A stretch of DNA of 64,000 nucleotides from Peptacetobacter sp. (GCF_029264495.1 NZ_JARIBH010000019.1:79140-143139), one strand, 5' to 3'; shown: positions 9,427 through 19,204, counted from the first letter of the stretch. The notes: generated by a model not told the origin, from the letters alone. Made by a program: numbers and translations.

Positions 9427-12063
9427 ATGGAAAAAATGGGATTAAACGAAATAAGAAGTAAATTTTTAGAGTTCTTTAAAACTAAAGAACATTATGTAGG
9501 AGCTAGTTATCCTCTTGTGCCAAATAATGACAAGAGTTTACTATTAATAAATGCGGGAATGGCTCCACTTAAAAATTATTTTTCTGGAGTAGAAGCTCCA
9601 CCAAAAAGTAGAATGGCAACTTGCCAAAAATGTATAAGAACTGGAGATATAGAAAATGTAGGTGTTACAGCTAGACATGCTACATTCTTTGAAATGCTAG
9701 GAAACTTTTCATTTGGAGATTATTTCAAAAGAGAGTCTTTATCTTGGGGATGGGAATTTGCTACTAAATGGTTAAATATACCAGAAGAAAAAATATGGGT
9801 TACTGTATATGAAGAAGATGACGAAGCATATGATATATGGTCAAAAGAAATGGGATTCCCTGAAGAAAGAATAGTTAGATTAGGTAAAGATGATAACTTC
9901 TGGGAAATAGGACTTGGACCATGTGGACCATGTTCAGAAATCTACTTTGATAGAGGTGAAGAATATGGCTGTGGATGTGCTGATTGTAAACCAGGATGTG
10001 ATTGTGATAGATTCCTTGAATTCTGGAATCATGTATTTACTCAGTTCTCAAAAGAAGAAGATGGTAGCTATAGTGAATTAGAAAATAAAAATATAGATAC
10101 AGGTATGGGACTAGAAAGAATAGCTTGCATAATGCAAGGTGTAGATAACATATTTGAAGTTGATACAATACATTCAGTATTAGAAGCAGTTTCAAAAGTT
10201 GCAAACATAGAATATGGTAAAAATAAAGAAAATGATAAATCTATAAGAATTATAACTGATCATATAAGAGCCGTATCATTCCTTATAGCAGATGGAGTTT
10301 TACCATCAAATGAAGGTAGAGGATATGTACTTAGAAGATTACTAAGAAGAGCTGCTAGACATGGAAAACTTTTAGGAATAAAGGGAACATTCTTAGAAGG
10401 ATTAGTTGATGATGTTATAAAAGTAAGTGGAGAAGCTTATAAAGAATTAGTTGAAAAACAAGATTATATTAAAAAAGTTATAAAAATAGAAGAAGAAAAA
10501 TTCAATGAAACTATAGATCAAGGTATAGAAATGTTGAATTCTTATAAAGAAGAACTTAAAAAAGAAGGAAAAACAGTTCTTAATGGAGAAATAGCATTTA
10601 AACTTTATGATACATATGGATTCCCTCTAGATTTAACTGTAGAGATATTAAAAGAAGAAGGACTTTCTGTAGATGAAAAAGAATTTGCAGAAGAAATGGA
10701 AAAACAAAAAGAAAGAGCAAGAACAGCTAGAGGAAATATGGATGGTGAAAGTTGGAAAGAAGATCCTCTTTCTAAAGAAGATAATGTATCATCTGAATTT
10801 GTAGGATATAAAGAATTAACAGGAGAAGGTAAAGTATTAGCTATAGTTGAAGATTCAGAAATAGTTAACTCTGCAAAAGAAGGAAAAGAAGTTATAATAG
10901 TATTAGATAAAACTAATTTCTATCCAGAAGGTGGAGGACAAGCAGGAGATACTGGTATATTAAAAAATGAAAATGTCGTAGTATGTGTTAAAAATACTAA
11001 AAAAGGTCCAAATGGAAGTATAAAACATTTCGCAACAATAAAAGAAGGAGAATTAAAAGTTGGTGATACATTAACTTGTGAAGTAAATAGAGAAACAAGA
11101 ATGGCTTGTGCAAGAAATCATACAGCTACACATTTACTACATAAAGCATTAAAAGAAGTTTTAGGAGATCATGCTAATCAGGCTGGTTCATTAGTTACAG
11201 CAGATAGACTAAGATTTGACTTTACTCACTTTGAAGCGGTTACAAAAGAAGAATTAAAAGAAATAGAAGAAAAAGTAAATAATGCTATATTTAATTCTTA
11301 TGATGTTATTGCAGAAACAATGGATATAAATTCAGCTAAAGAAAAAGGTGCAGCAGCTTTATTTGGTGAAAAATATGGAGATGAAGTAAGAGTTGTTACA
11401 ATGGGTGATTACTCTATGGAACTTTGTGGTGGTGCACATCTTGCTAATACATCACAAGCAGGAATATTTAAAATATTATCAGAAAGTGGAGTAGCATCAG
11501 GAGTAAGAAGAATAGAAGCTATAACAGGAAAAGCAGTTTATGAATATATTAACAAAAAAGATGAGTTAATATCAAAAGTTTGTGCTACAATAAAAGCAAA
11601 AGAAGAGGGATTATTACATAGAGTAGAAAATGTTTTAGAAGAAAACAAAGGATTAGAAAAAGAATTACATAATCTAAAAACTCAAATAAGTATGCAATCA
11701 GCAGATAGCGCTTTAGACTCAAAAATAGAAATAAATGGTGTAAACTTAGTTACTAATAAATATGAAAATATGGATATGAATACATTAAGAGATACAGCTG
11801 ACAACTTAAGAGATAAAATGGAAACAGGTGTGGTTGTACTAGCTAATGTAGCAGATGGAAAATTAAACTTTATTGTAACAGCAACTAAAGATGTTATAGA
11901 AAAAGGCATACATTCAGGAAATATAGTAAGAGAAGTTGCAAAAATAGCTGGAGGAAAAGGCGGTGGTAGACCTAATATGGCTCAAGCCGGCGCTACTGAT
12001 ATATCAAAAGTTGATGAAGCCTTAGATTATGCTAAAGAAGTTATAAAATCTCAAGTAAAATAA
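9427..12063 (+). CDS. alaS: alanyl-tRNA synthetase
   Basis: Class II synthetase that charges tRNA-Ala and edits mischarged Ser/Gly. The catalytic domain is N-terminal (RSKFLEFFKTKEHY, LINAGMAPLKNYF, RHATFFEMLGNFSFGDYFK). The editing domain carries HTATHLLHKAL and the CGGAH zinc motif, and the C-terminal DHHA1 region has GGKGGGRPNMAQAG. The start is ATG 9427, with TTGGAGG at 9411-9417; longer readings run back into the T-box terminator. 878 residues, the usual size. Expression should be induced by uncharged tRNA-Ala. Confidence 0.98.
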   Translation: MEKMGLNEIRSKFLEFFKTKEHYVGASYPLVPNNDKSLLLINAGMAPLKNYFSGVEAPPKSRMATCQKCIRTGDIENVGVTARHATFFEMLGNFSFGDYFKRESLSWGWEFATKWLNIPEEKIWVTVYEEDDEAYDIWSKEMGFPEERIVRLGKDDNFWEIGLGPCGPCSEIYFDRGEEYGCGCADCKPGCDCDRFLEFWNHVFTQFSKEEDGSYSELENKNIDTGMGLERIACIMQGVDNIFEVDTIHSVLEAVSKVANIEYGKNKENDKSIRIITDHIRAVSFLIADGVLPSNEGRGYVLRRLLRRAARHGKLLGIKGTFLEGLVDDVIKVSGEAYKELVEKQDYIKKVIKIEEEKFNETIDQGIEMLNSYKEELKKEGKTVLNGEIAFKLYDTYGFPLDLTVEILKEEGLSVDEKEFAEEMEKQKERARTARGNMDGESWKEDPLSKEDNVSSEFVGYKELTGEGKVLAIVEDSEIVNSAKEGKEVIIVLDKTNFYPEGGGQAGDTGILKNENVVVCVKNTKKGPNGSIKHFATIKEGELKVGDTLTCEVNRETRMACARNHTATHLLHKALKEVLGDHANQAGSLVTADRLRFDFTHFEAVTKEELKEIEEKVNNAIFNSYDVIAETMDINSAKEKGAAALFGEKYGDEVRVVTMGDYSMELCGGAHLANTSQAGIFKILSESGVASGVRRIEAITGKAVYEYINKKDELISKVCATIKAKEEGLLHRVENVLEENKGLEKELHNLKTQISMQSADSALDSKIEINGVNLVTNKYENMDMNTLRDTADNLRDKMETGVVVLANVADGKLNFIVTATKDVIEKGIHSGNIVREVAKIAGGKGGGRPNMAQAGATDISKVDEALDYAKEVIKSQVK

Positions 12064-12091
12064 TTTCTCTAAAAAAGAGGAGGTTTTTGAA

Positions 12092-12355
12092 ATGAGTATG
12101 GATAATATGGATTTCACTATGAAATTTGAAGGAGCTCAGCAAGATAAAATGACAGTTGAAGAAGCAATGGAAATAGTTTATGAGGCTCTAAAAGAGAAAG
12201 GATATAACCCTGTAAATCAAATTATAGGGTATCTCCTTTCTGGAGACTCTAGTTATATAACTAGTTATAATGATGCAAGAGGTGTTATAAGAAAATTTGA
12301 AAGAGATGAAATTCTTGAAGAAATTATAACTAAATATTTAAAAGAAAGTAGGTAG
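12092..12355 (+). CDS. ireB: IreB family regulatory phosphoprotein (UPF0297)
   Basis: Small conserved Firmicute protein. In Enterococcus faecalis its homologue IreB is phosphorylated by the PASTA kinase IreK and controls cephalosporin resistance. The family body is clear (TVEEAMEIVYEALKEKGYNP, VNQIIGYLLSGDSSYITSYN, DARGVIRKFERDEILEEI). 87 residues; ATG 12092 with AGGAGG. The N-terminal segment has a single threonine (DFTMKF), whereas I recall two modified threonines near the N terminus in Enterococcus, so the phosphosite may differ. It lies between alaS and the membrane protein at 12360, with ruvX further on, which is the usual setting. Confidence 0.92.
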   Translation: MSMDNMDFTMKFEGAQQDKMTVEEAMEIVYEALKEKGYNPVNQIIGYLLSGDSSYITSYNDARGVIRKFERDEILEEIITKYLKESR

Positions 12356-12359
12356 GTGA

Positions 12360-14579
12360 ATGTTCAAGAAATTTATGTCAATACTTGCATCTCTATTTAT
12401 AATTTTTAGTTCTACATTTGCAAATGTAAGTGCTGAACAAACAAAAGGAAAAGTTATATTTATTAATATGAGTAGAACTAACCTTGAAAATATGATGAGT
12501 ATAAAAGAAATTAAAATGCTCCTTGAAAAAGAAGGTTATGTTGGGTTAATGAATATAAAAGGAGATCAAGGTAATGATGATGCTAGAAGTTTAGCGACTA
12601 TGGGTGCAACTGGAAGATCTACAATTGCAAAATTTGATGATAAAGATGCAGTTGATTTTATAGAACCAAATAAAGTTCAGAAAAAAGAATATGAAACATC
12701 AACAGGAAAAAAAGCTAAAAAAATAGTAAATATGGAATCAAATAGAACCTTAAATGAAAATATAGAAAAAGGTGAATTTGAATCAACTCTTGGAGTAGTT
12801 GGACAGGTTCTATCAGAAAATGGATATAAAACATCAGTAATAGGAAATTCAGATTACAATGATTATAACGGAAATCTTGTAAAAAATAGAAATATTGCAT
12901 TTGCAGCTATGGATAATTTTGGGAGAATAGATGATGGAAATATAGAAAATATAAATATAAAAGATACATCTATGCCATTTGGAATATCTACTGATTACAA
13001 AAAATTAAAAGAAGATACAAAAAGATTATATAAAAATACTGATGCAATATATGTAGATTTAGGTGATACATATAGACTAGACGAATATAAAATGAACCTA
13101 AATAAAAATACATATGAGAAAATGAAATTTAGAACATATTCTAGAATAAATTCATATTTAAAAGAAGTATTTTCTATGATAAATGAAAAGGATACTGTTT
13201 ATATAGTTAGTGCATTTCCAAGTAATTTAGATTATAGCAATAAAAAAAGATTTTCACCTATTATAAAATATTCAAAATCAGAAAAAGGAAAAGGTCTTTT
13301 AACATCTCCTACAACTAGAAGAGATGGAATAGTTGCTAATATGGATATTGGTGTAGATATTCTTAATAATTTTGGATTATCTAATGAGATGATGCTTGGA
13401 AGAACTATGTCAAATATCAAAAAAGAAAATAATATAGAATTTCTTGAAAAAGAATATGAAAAAATAAACTCAATAGCTCTTATAAGAGCAGGTGTTGTAA
13501 ATACATTTGTTGGAGTAGTATCTGCATCTTGGGTAGCAGGATTAGTAGCAGTATTAATTTCTAAAAGAATTCCTAAAAAATATAAAGGAAAAATATTTAA
13601 TATACTTAAAGAGCTTATAAAATTTGGCATAATTATGCCATTATCATTTATGATAGCTCCAATATTTAATTTTAGCGGACAAATTAGTATGTCTATATGT
13701 GTAATAGCTGTAACATTACTGATTTATATAGTATCAAAAACGTTATTCAAAGAAGATGACTTAAAACAAATGGGATTTATTGCGTTGGTGACAATACTTT
13801 TAATAGCAGTAGATGCTGTATTTGGAACATATCTTATGAAAAATAATATAATGAGTTACGATGCTATGGTAGGTGCAAGATATTATGGTATAGGAAATGA
13901 ATATGAAGGTGTTACAATAGGAAGTGCAGTATTTGCATTTGCAGTACTTTTATATTATAAAAAAATACCAAAACTATTATCAGCTGTAGCCTTTGTTATA
14001 ATACTTATAACAAGTGCCTACCCATCAATGGGAGCCAATGTTGGTGGAGCAATTTCAGAAAGTGCAGCATATATGCTATTTATACTTCTTATGTATAATA
14101 TAAAAGTTGATTGGAAGAAAGCTTTGGGTATAATAGTGGCTGTTGCGTGTGTAGTAATAGCATTTGCTTTTATGGATATTTCTTCAGGAAGTCCATCTCA
14201 TTTAGGTTTATTCGTTCAACAAATAATGCTAAATGGACCTGGTGAAGTAATTCTTATGTTTACTAGAAAAATACAGATGAATGTGAAACTTGCTCAAACT
14301 AGTGTATGGGTTAATATATTAATAGCGGGTATAGTTATAATTGCATCGCTAATATTTAAACCTAACAAACATTTCAGATTTATTGCAGAAAAATATCCAA
14401 TAGTATTTAAAGGATTTATTGCATCTATGATAGGTTGCATAATAACTTTACTAGTAAATGATTCAGGAATTGTTGCTGCATCAACAGCATCAATTTATAT
14501 ATTAATACCAGTTATGGTTATAAGTATAAATATGGTTTTAAAAGATAGTGATAAGGAGAAAATAGATGCTGACAGGTAG
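12360..14579 (+). CDS. uncharacterised secreted-domain plus polytopic membrane protein, alkaline-phosphatase-like N-terminal part
   Basis: 739 residues. A signal peptide ends near residue 25 (SSTFANVSA then EQ). About 350 extracytoplasmic residues follow, then about nine hydrophobic helices from residue 374 to about 730. The soluble part contains [23 protein letters not shown] and [19 protein letters not shown]. These resemble what I recall from a broad family of unstudied bacterial membrane proteins with an alkaline-phosphatase-like domain. Typical metal ligands cannot all be assigned, so catalysis is not claimed. The membrane part has [13 protein letters not shown] and [10 protein letters not shown] motifs of the same family. 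It starts 4 nt after ireB and overlaps ruvX by 14 nt, so it is tightly coupled to both. Function unknown. Confidence 0.8.
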   Translation: MFKKFMSILASLFIIFSSTFANVSAEQTKGKVIFINMSRTNLENMMSIKEIKMLLEKEGYVGLMNIKGDQGNDDARSLATMGATGRSTIAKFDDKDAVDFIEPNKVQKKEYETSTGKKAKKIVNMESNRTLNENIEKGEFESTLGVVGQVLSENGYKTSVIGNSDYNDYNGNLVKNRNIAFAAMDNFGRIDDGNIENINIKDTSMPFGISTDYKKLKEDTKRLYKNTDAIYVDLGDTYRLDEYKMNLNKNTYEKMKFRTYSRINSYLKEVFSMINEKDTVYIVSAFPSNLDYSNKKRFSPIIKYSKSEKGKGLLTSPTTRRDGIVANMDIGVDILNNFGLSNEMMLGRTMSNIKKENNIEFLEKEYEKINSIALIRAGVVNTFVGVVSASWVAGLVAVLISKRIPKKYKGKIFNILKELIKFGIIMPLSFMIAPIFNFSGQISMSICVIAVTLLIYIVSKTLFKEDDLKQMGFIALVTILLIAVDAVFGTYLMKNNIMSYDAMVGARYYGIGNEYEGVTIGSAVFAFAVLLYYKKIPKLLSAVAFVIILITSAYPSMGANVGGAISESAAYMLFILLMYNIKVDWKKALGIIVAVACVVIAFAFMDISSGSPSHLGLFVQQIMLNGPGEVILMFTRKIQMNVKLAQTSVWVNILIAGIVIIASLIFKPNKHFRFIAEKYPIVFKGFIASMIGCIITLLVNDSGIVAASTASIYILIPVMVISINMVLKDSDKEKIDADR

Positions 14580-14988
14580 AATAATGGGGCTTGATATAGG
14601 AGATAGAACAATTGGTGTTGCTGTAAGTGATCTTATGGGAATGACAGCTCAAGGTGTAAAAACTATAAAAAGAACAAGCAAAAAAAATGATATAGATGAA
14701 ATAAAAAATATAATAAAAGAAAAAAATGTTAATTTAATAGTGTCTGGTCTTCCTAAAAATATGAACGGAACAGTTGGACCACAGGGAGAAAAAGTAAAAA
14801 AATTCTGTGAGCTAATAAAAGAAGAAATCGATATAGATATAGAATTTTGGGATGAAAGATTAACGACAGTTGCCGCAGAAAAAACACTTATAACAGCTGA
14901 TGTAAGTAGAAAAAAAAGAAAAAATGTAATAGATATGATGGCAGCAGTTTTAATATTACAAGGATATTTAGATTATAAAGTTAAATAA
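14566..14988 (+). CDS. ruvX: Holliday junction resolvase-like protein RuvX (YqgF)
   Basis: RNase H-fold protein of the YqgF family, linked to 16S pre-rRNA 5'-end maturation and also described as a putative Holliday junction resolvase. Motifs: [16 protein letters not shown] at the N terminus, [15 protein letters not shown], and [12 protein letters not shown]. 140 residues, a normal length. ATG 14566 lies inside the end of the previous gene and is served by AAGGAG, so translation is probably coupled. It belongs to the ireB operon. Confidence 0.95.
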   Translation: MLTGRIMGLDIGDRTIGVAVSDLMGMTAQGVKTIKRTSKKNDIDEIKNIIKEKNVNLIVSGLPKNMNGTVGPQGEKVKKFCELIKEEIDIDIEFWDERLTTVAAEKTLITADVSRKKRKNVIDMMAAVLILQGYLDYKVK

Positions 14989-15081
14989 TTTGAGTAGAAT
15001 ATAAAAAAATGGGTATAATAAAACTAAATGATAATTATTTAATTTTCATATGAAAGATATTAGTAAATAATAGAAAATAAT

Positions 15082-15090
15082 TGTTATAAT
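15082..15090 (+). promoter_or_regulatory. extended -10 promoter for the DUF1292 gene
   Basis: TGTTATAAT forms an extended -10 (TG-N-TATAAT) about 55 bp upstream of the 15144 start. There is no good -35. It lets the small acidic gene be made apart from ruvX. Confidence 0.45.
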
Positions 15091-15143
15091 ATAGTTTCTA
15101 TTATATAATAAAAGTAAATAAAAAAGATATGAGGTGAATACAG

Positions 15144-15425
15144 ATGGAAGAAAATAAAATAAATGAAAATGTAGTAAACTTAATAGATGAAAATGGTGAA
15201 GAGGTAGCTTTTGAAATAATACTAACTCTTGAAGCTGAAGGAAAAGAATATGCAATATTAATGCCTTTAGAAGACAATGAAAGTGAAGAAGCGTATATAT
15301 ATAGAATAGATGAAGATGAAGAAGGTGAAATGTTAGTACCTTTAGAAGATGATGAAGAATATTCAAATGTTGTAGCAGTATATGAAGCTATAATGGAAGA
15401 AGAAGGACTTAATTTTGAAGAATAA
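15144..15425 (+). CDS. DUF1292 (YrzB-like) small acidic protein
   Basis: 93 residues, very acidic, with the DUF1292 pattern: a short beta-rich core (EVAFEIILTLEAEGKEYAIL, then MPLEDNESEEAYIYRI) and an acidic C-terminal half ending VYEAIMEEEGLNFEE. In Firmicutes this family commonly lies between ruvX and fur, as here. The biochemical role is unknown. ATG 15144 follows GAGGTG. It is closed by a strong hairpin terminator at 15440-15474. Confidence 0.9.
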   Translation: MEENKINENVVNLIDENGEEVAFEIILTLEAEGKEYAILMPLEDNESEEAYIYRIDEDEEGEMLVPLEDDEEYSNVVAVYEAIMEEEGLNFEE

Positions 15426-15439
15426 TAAGTAAATGAGAT

Positions 15440-15480
15440 AATGCTGTAGTAGAAATTATTTCTATTACAGCATTTATTTT
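15440..15480 (+). terminator. rho-independent terminator after DUF1292 gene
   Basis: A 16-bp stem (15440-15455 with 15459-15474) contains one G-U pair and a 3-nt loop, and is followed by a T-rich tail. It closes the ireB-to-DUF1292 unit. Confidence 0.85.
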
Positions 15481-15527
15481 AATTTTTAACTTAGACTGAT
15501 TAATAAATGAGAAAAGGTGTGGTAAAT

Positions 15528-15983
15528 ATGAGCAATGGAATGGATCTTTTAAAAGAAAAATTGAAAAAAACTGGTTTTAAGATTACACCACAGAGGAGAG
15601 CGATAATAGAAGTTCTACTTGAAAATAGATACTATCATCTTAGTAGCGAAGAGATATATGATAAAGTTAGAGAGAGTTGTCCAGAAATAGGATTAGCAAC
15701 AGTATACAGAACTATGCAGCTTTTAGATGAAATAGGAGCTATATCAAAGTTAAACTTAGATGATGGTTGTATAAGATATGAAATAGACTTAGACAAAGAA
15801 GGACATAATCATCATCACTTAGTATGTTTAAACTGTGGTAAAATAATAGGCGTTGAAGAAGATCTTTTAAAAGATATTGAAACAAAAATTCAAAAAAATT
15901 ATAATTTCTTTGTACTTAATCATGATTTAAAATTTGATGGATATTGTGAAGACTGTTATAAAGAAATAAAAAAAAATAAATAA
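15528..15983 (+). CDS. fur: Fur-family ferric uptake regulator
   Basis: Metal-dependent repressor. The N-terminal winged helix has KKTGFKITPQRRAIIEVLLE and IGLATVYRTMQLLDEIGAI. The dimerisation part has the HNHHHLVCLNCGK metal/zinc motif and a second CEDC pair at the C terminus. Context (after ruvX and DUF1292) and the LDDGCIRYE segment favour Fur over PerR or Zur, but metal specificity is not proven by sequence. I choose ATG 15528, with AAAGGTG upstream; an ATG at 15507 lies before that site. 151 residues. Confidence 0.92.
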   Translation: MSNGMDLLKEKLKKTGFKITPQRRAIIEVLLENRYYHLSSEEIYDKVRESCPEIGLATVYRTMQLLDEIGAISKLNLDDGCIRYEIDLDKEGHNHHHLVCLNCGKIIGVEEDLLKDIETKIQKNYNFFVLNHDLKFDGYCEDCYKEIKKNK

Positions 15984-15985
15984 AT

Positions 15986-16025
15986 AAAAAGCCAATAAAT
16001 CTATTAATTGATTTATTGGCTTTTT
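15986..16025. terminator. bidirectional terminator between fur and the YdjM-like gene
   Basis: Two perfect 15-bp arms (15986-16000 and 16011-16025) carry A-runs on the left and T-runs on the right, so the hairpin can stop transcription from both convergent genes. Confidence 0.92.
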
Positions 16026-16763
16026 TTATAAGAATTTCAACATTAAATGTATGGTTACTATAAATAAAATAAGAATAATTAAATTTTCTATTATATTACT
16101 AAACTTACCTCCGACTTTTATATATCCTAAAGAAATCATATTTTTAGAAAAAGGATAAAAAATAGCTACACCTTGTCTTGTAAACATATCACAAATTATA
16201 TGAAGTAGATACATAAAACTGGATAAAAAAGCTAAAAATTCATAATCTATTAAAATAGATATTGGTTTCATAATTAAGTAAACTATAATTACCATAAAAA
16301 AACTATGAGAAAAATTTCTATGTCTTAGCCAAGGAAATATTGAAAAAATAATAAATGGTATTATAAAAGATAGATTTACTTTGGCTAAAAATAAAATTAT
16401 CGATAATAAAAATAAAGTTCCTGTTATAAGAGCTTTTCTCATATTATAATGTGTTATTTTTTTTTCTAAAAAAATTATAGTGAAAAAAGTTATAAAGGCA
16501 CTAATAAAAAAACTGCTACTAATCTTTATTGATACTAAAAAAATTGCTATATCCAAAAAAAATAATATCAATTTATATAAAAATTTAGAAAAGTTTTTTT
16601 TCAAAATAATGCCAGAAATTATTGAATTAGATTTATCTAAATCAGGTAATGTAGAAAATACAGCAGATGAAACAATAGTTGTAGGAATAATAGGCTGAGA
16701 AAAAATTAATGATAATTGTATTCCAGTTATTATACCGACAGCACAATGAGTTTTACCTCGCAT
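16026..16763 (-). CDS. YdjM/DUF457 family membrane-bound metal-dependent hydrolase
   Basis: Integral membrane protein with the DUF457/YdjM pattern: N-terminal RGKTHCAVG, a PDLDKSNS segment, LRHRNFSHSFF and HIICDMFTRQGVAIFYPF. These His/Asp positions are the proposed metal ligands. About seven hydrophobic helices. The start is the ATG at 16763, served by GGAGGTG seven bases upstream; a longer TTG reading would begin before that site. 245 residues. E. coli YdjM is LexA-regulated; I saw no such box here. Substrate unknown. Confidence 0.85.
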   Translation of the reverse strand: MRGKTHCAVGIITGIQLSLIFSQPIIPTTIVSSAVFSTLPDLDKSNSIISGIILKKNFSKFLYKLILFFLDIAIFLVSIKISSSFFISAFITFFTIIFLEKKITHYNMRKALITGTLFLLSIILFLAKVNLSFIIPFIIFSIFPWLRHRNFSHSFFMVIIVYLIMKPISILIDYEFLAFLSSFMYLLHIICDMFTRQGVAIFYPFSKNMISLGYIKVGGKFSNIIENLIILILFIVTIHLMLKFL

Positions 16764-17284
16764 TTTACACCTCCTCAATCTTATAAAAAATATATTTTAT
16801 TATATCATAATAACAAAATATATTGATTAAATATAAAAAGAATTGTGAAATAAATCTGAATTTTTTAGAGATAAAAATTGTAAAGGAGTCTAAAACTATT
16901 GAAATTTAGAGATTTTAATTAGAAATATAAAAGTAAAGAATTCTTATAGTATAAATATATCTTATATTATATTTGAAACTGTGTTACAATAATATTAATT
17001 GGTAGGGTATCGTGAAGAATTATTAAAAATAATTTATATTGTACTAAACTTTTAAGGTGAGAAATAGAAAATTATATCGGAAATTTCTATTTAGTATAAA
17101 GTTTAAAAATTAGCATATAAATTGCATAAGTTTAATAAGAAGTAAATATATTTAATTTTTAAATATATATTATTTTTATGTAAATTAAAGTAAACGTTAT
17201 AATAATTATTGCAAAATAAAATAATTGTTTTTCTGAATGAATTGAATAGAAAATAAAAAAAATAAATAAAAGGAGATGATGTTA
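16764..17284 (+). promoter_or_regulatory. long intergenic region with structured RNase J leader
   Basis: A 520-bp gap without a supportable ORF. An extended -10 (TGTTACAAT, 16982-16990) could start a leader of about 285 nt. The leader contains a 7-bp hairpin (AATTATT, AAA, AATAATT, 17018-17034). It also contains a nested pair of stems: outer AAACTTT/AAAGTTT (17046-17052 with 17098-17104) and inner AAATAGAAA/TTTCTATTT (17062-17070 with 17084-17092). No T-run follows, so it does not look like a terminator. The left part of the gap is plain AT-rich DNA. Confidence 0.5.
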
Positions 17285-18952
17285 TTGTTAAAAAACGATG
17301 AACAGATAAAAGTCATTCCACTAGGTGGAATGAATGAAATAGGTAAAAACATGACAGTTATCGAGTATAGAGACGAAATAATAATAATCGATGCAGGTCT
17401 TAGTTTTCCAGAAGATGAAATGCTAGGTATAGATATAGTTATACCAGATATAAGTTATTTAGTTAAAAACAGAGATAAAATAAAAGGTATATTTATAACG
17501 CATGGACACGAAGATCATATAGGAGGATTACCATACCTTTTAAAGAAGATAAATATACCAGTATACGGTTCTAGATTAAGTATGGGACTTTTAGAAGTTA
17601 AGCTTAAAGAACATAAATTAGAAAATGTTGAACTTCATGTAATAAAACCACGCCAAACAATAAAACTTAGAAATATGGAAGTAGAATTTATAAAAACTAC
17701 TCATAGTATACCAGATTCATACTCTATAGCAGTACATACAGACCAAGGTGTAATATTCCATACAGGTGATTTTAAAATAGATTTAACACCTATTGATGGA
17801 GATGTATTAGATTTTCGGAGAATATGCGAACTAAGTGAAGAAGGTGTAATTCTAATGCTTTCTGATAGTACTAATGCAGAAAGACCGGGATATACAAAAT
17901 CTGAAAAAAAAGTAGGATTAGGATTAGATGATTTATTTACAAAAGCAGGAGATAGCAGAATAATAGTAGCTACATTTGCATCTAATATACATAGATTACA
18001 ACAGGTTGTAGATGCAGCAAAAAAACACAATAGAAAAGTGACTGTTTCTGGAAGATCTATGTTAAATGTTGTAAATGTTGCAAAAGAATTAGGATATCTT
18101 GATATAGAAGATGAAATGATAATTGACTTAAATGAATTAGGAAATTATGAGGATAAAGAATTAGTAATAATAACTACTGGTTCTCAAGGAGAGCCTATGT
18201 CAGCACTTGCTAGAATGGCAAACTCTGAACATAAAAAAATAGAAATAAAGGAAGGCGATTTAGTAATAATATCAGCTCATCCGATACCAGGAAATGAAAA
18301 GTTAATATCTAAAGTTATAAACTTTTTACTTGAAAAAGGAGCAAATGTTGTATCTAGTGATATAGCAGATATTCATGTTTCTGGTCATGCTTGTCAACAG
18401 GAATTAAAATTAATGTTAAGGTTAGTAAAACCAAAATTCTTCCTACCAGCACATGGAGAATATAGAATGCTGAAAAAACATGCTGAACTTGCAAATAGTT
18501 TAGGTATAGAAAAAGAAAATATATTTGTTTTAAATAACGGAGATATATTAGAAGTAGGGAAAGAAAATGCTGCAATAAAAGGAAAAGTTGCTACAGGAAA
18601 TATATTAGTCGATGGATTAGGTGTTGGAGATGTAGGAAATATAGTTCTTAGAGATAGAAAACATCTTTCAGAAGATGGTCTTATGACAATAGTAGTTACA
18701 ATTTCTAAAGAAGAAGGAAAAGTACTAGCAGGTCCAGATATAATATCTAGAGGTTTTGTATATGTAAGAGAATCAGAGGATCTTATGGATGGAGCAAAAC
18801 AAATAGTAAGAAATGTTTTAAATGAATGTGAAGAACATAATATAAAAGAATGGGCTTATTTAAAAAATAGTATAAAAGAACAATTAAAAGAGTATCTTTA
18901 TCAAAAAACAAAGAGAAATCCTATGATATTACCTATAATAATGGAAGTATAA
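17285..18952 (+). CDS. rnj: ribonuclease J
   Basis: Metallo-beta-lactamase/beta-CASP ribonuclease with endonuclease and 5'-exonuclease activity, a main mRNA decay and rRNA maturation enzyme in Firmicutes. Motifs: IPLGGMNEIGKNM, the metal motif THGHEDHIGG (HGHEDH about residues 73-78), FHTGDFKID, LSDSTNAERPG, TTGSQGEPMSAL and VSGHACQQELK. I favour the TTG at 17285: AGGAG (17271-17275) abuts the ATG at 17276, leaves only 3 nt before the ATG at 17279, and is 9 nt from the TTG. This gives 555 residues, the usual length. A single RNase J copy is visible in the window. Confidence 0.95.
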   Translation: MLKNDEQIKVIPLGGMNEIGKNMTVIEYRDEIIIIDAGLSFPEDEMLGIDIVIPDISYLVKNRDKIKGIFITHGHEDHIGGLPYLLKKINIPVYGSRLSMGLLEVKLKEHKLENVELHVIKPRQTIKLRNMEVEFIKTTHSIPDSYSIAVHTDQGVIFHTGDFKIDLTPIDGDVLDFRRICELSEEGVILMLSDSTNAERPGYTKSEKKVGLGLDDLFTKAGDSRIIVATFASNIHRLQQVVDAAKKHNRKVTVSGRSMLNVVNVAKELGYLDIEDEMIIDLNELGNYEDKELVIITTGSQGEPMSALARMANSEHKKIEIKEGDLVIISAHPIPGNEKLISKVINFLLEKGANVVSSDIADIHVSGHACQQELKLMLRLVKPKFFLPAHGEYRMLKKHAELANSLGIEKENIFVLNNGDILEVGKENAAIKGKVATGNILVDGLGVGDVGNIVLRDRKHLSEDGLMTIVVTISKEEGKVLAGPDIISRGFVYVRESEDLMDGAKQIVRNVLNECEEHNIKEWAYLKNSIKEQLKEYLYQKTKRNPMILPIIMEV

Positions 18953-18970
18953 AATTGAAAATTAATAAAG

Positions 18971-18994
18971 AGCTGGATAATAGTCCAGCTTTTT
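18971..18994 (+). terminator. rho-independent terminator after RNase J
   Basis: AGCTGGA paired with TCCAGCT (7 bp, 6-nt loop), then T-run. A short stem, so some read-through into the next small gene is possible. Confidence 0.7.
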
Positions 18995-19012
18995 AAAGTT
19001 AGGAGTATTAAA

Positions 19013-19204
19013 ATGAGAAAAAAAATAACATCAAAAACTAGATTAGGAGCAGCAGTTGGTTTTTTATTTCTTACAGTATCATGCATGTATGTATATTTTA
19101 CAGGAATAGATAAATCTATTTTAACACTTATAAGTGCAGCTGGATGCTTAGGGGTATCAGTATATGAATTGAAAAGAATATCAGATATGAAAAATAAAAA
19201 TTAA
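19013..19204 (+). CDS. small two-helix membrane protein of unknown function
   Basis: 63 residues. A basic N terminus (MRKKITSKTR) is followed by two hydrophobic helices (GAAVGFLFLTVSCMYVYF and ILTLISAAGCLGVSVYEL) and a charged tail (KRISDMKNKN). ATG 19013 has a good ribosome site (TTAGGAG) 7 nt upstream. It lies just after the RNase J terminator with no clear promoter of its own, so it may depend on read-through. I do not recognise a family. Confidence 0.6.
   Translation: MRKKITSKTRLGAAVGFLFLTVSCMYVYFTGIDKSILTLISAAGCLGVSVYELKRISDMKNKN

Noticed and set aside
15028..15045. Fur-box-like sequence TGATAATTATTTAAT upstream of the DUF1292 gene
   Set aside because: Only one half of the 7-1-7 inverted repeat fits (about 11 of 15 positions), which is expected by chance in such AT-rich DNA.
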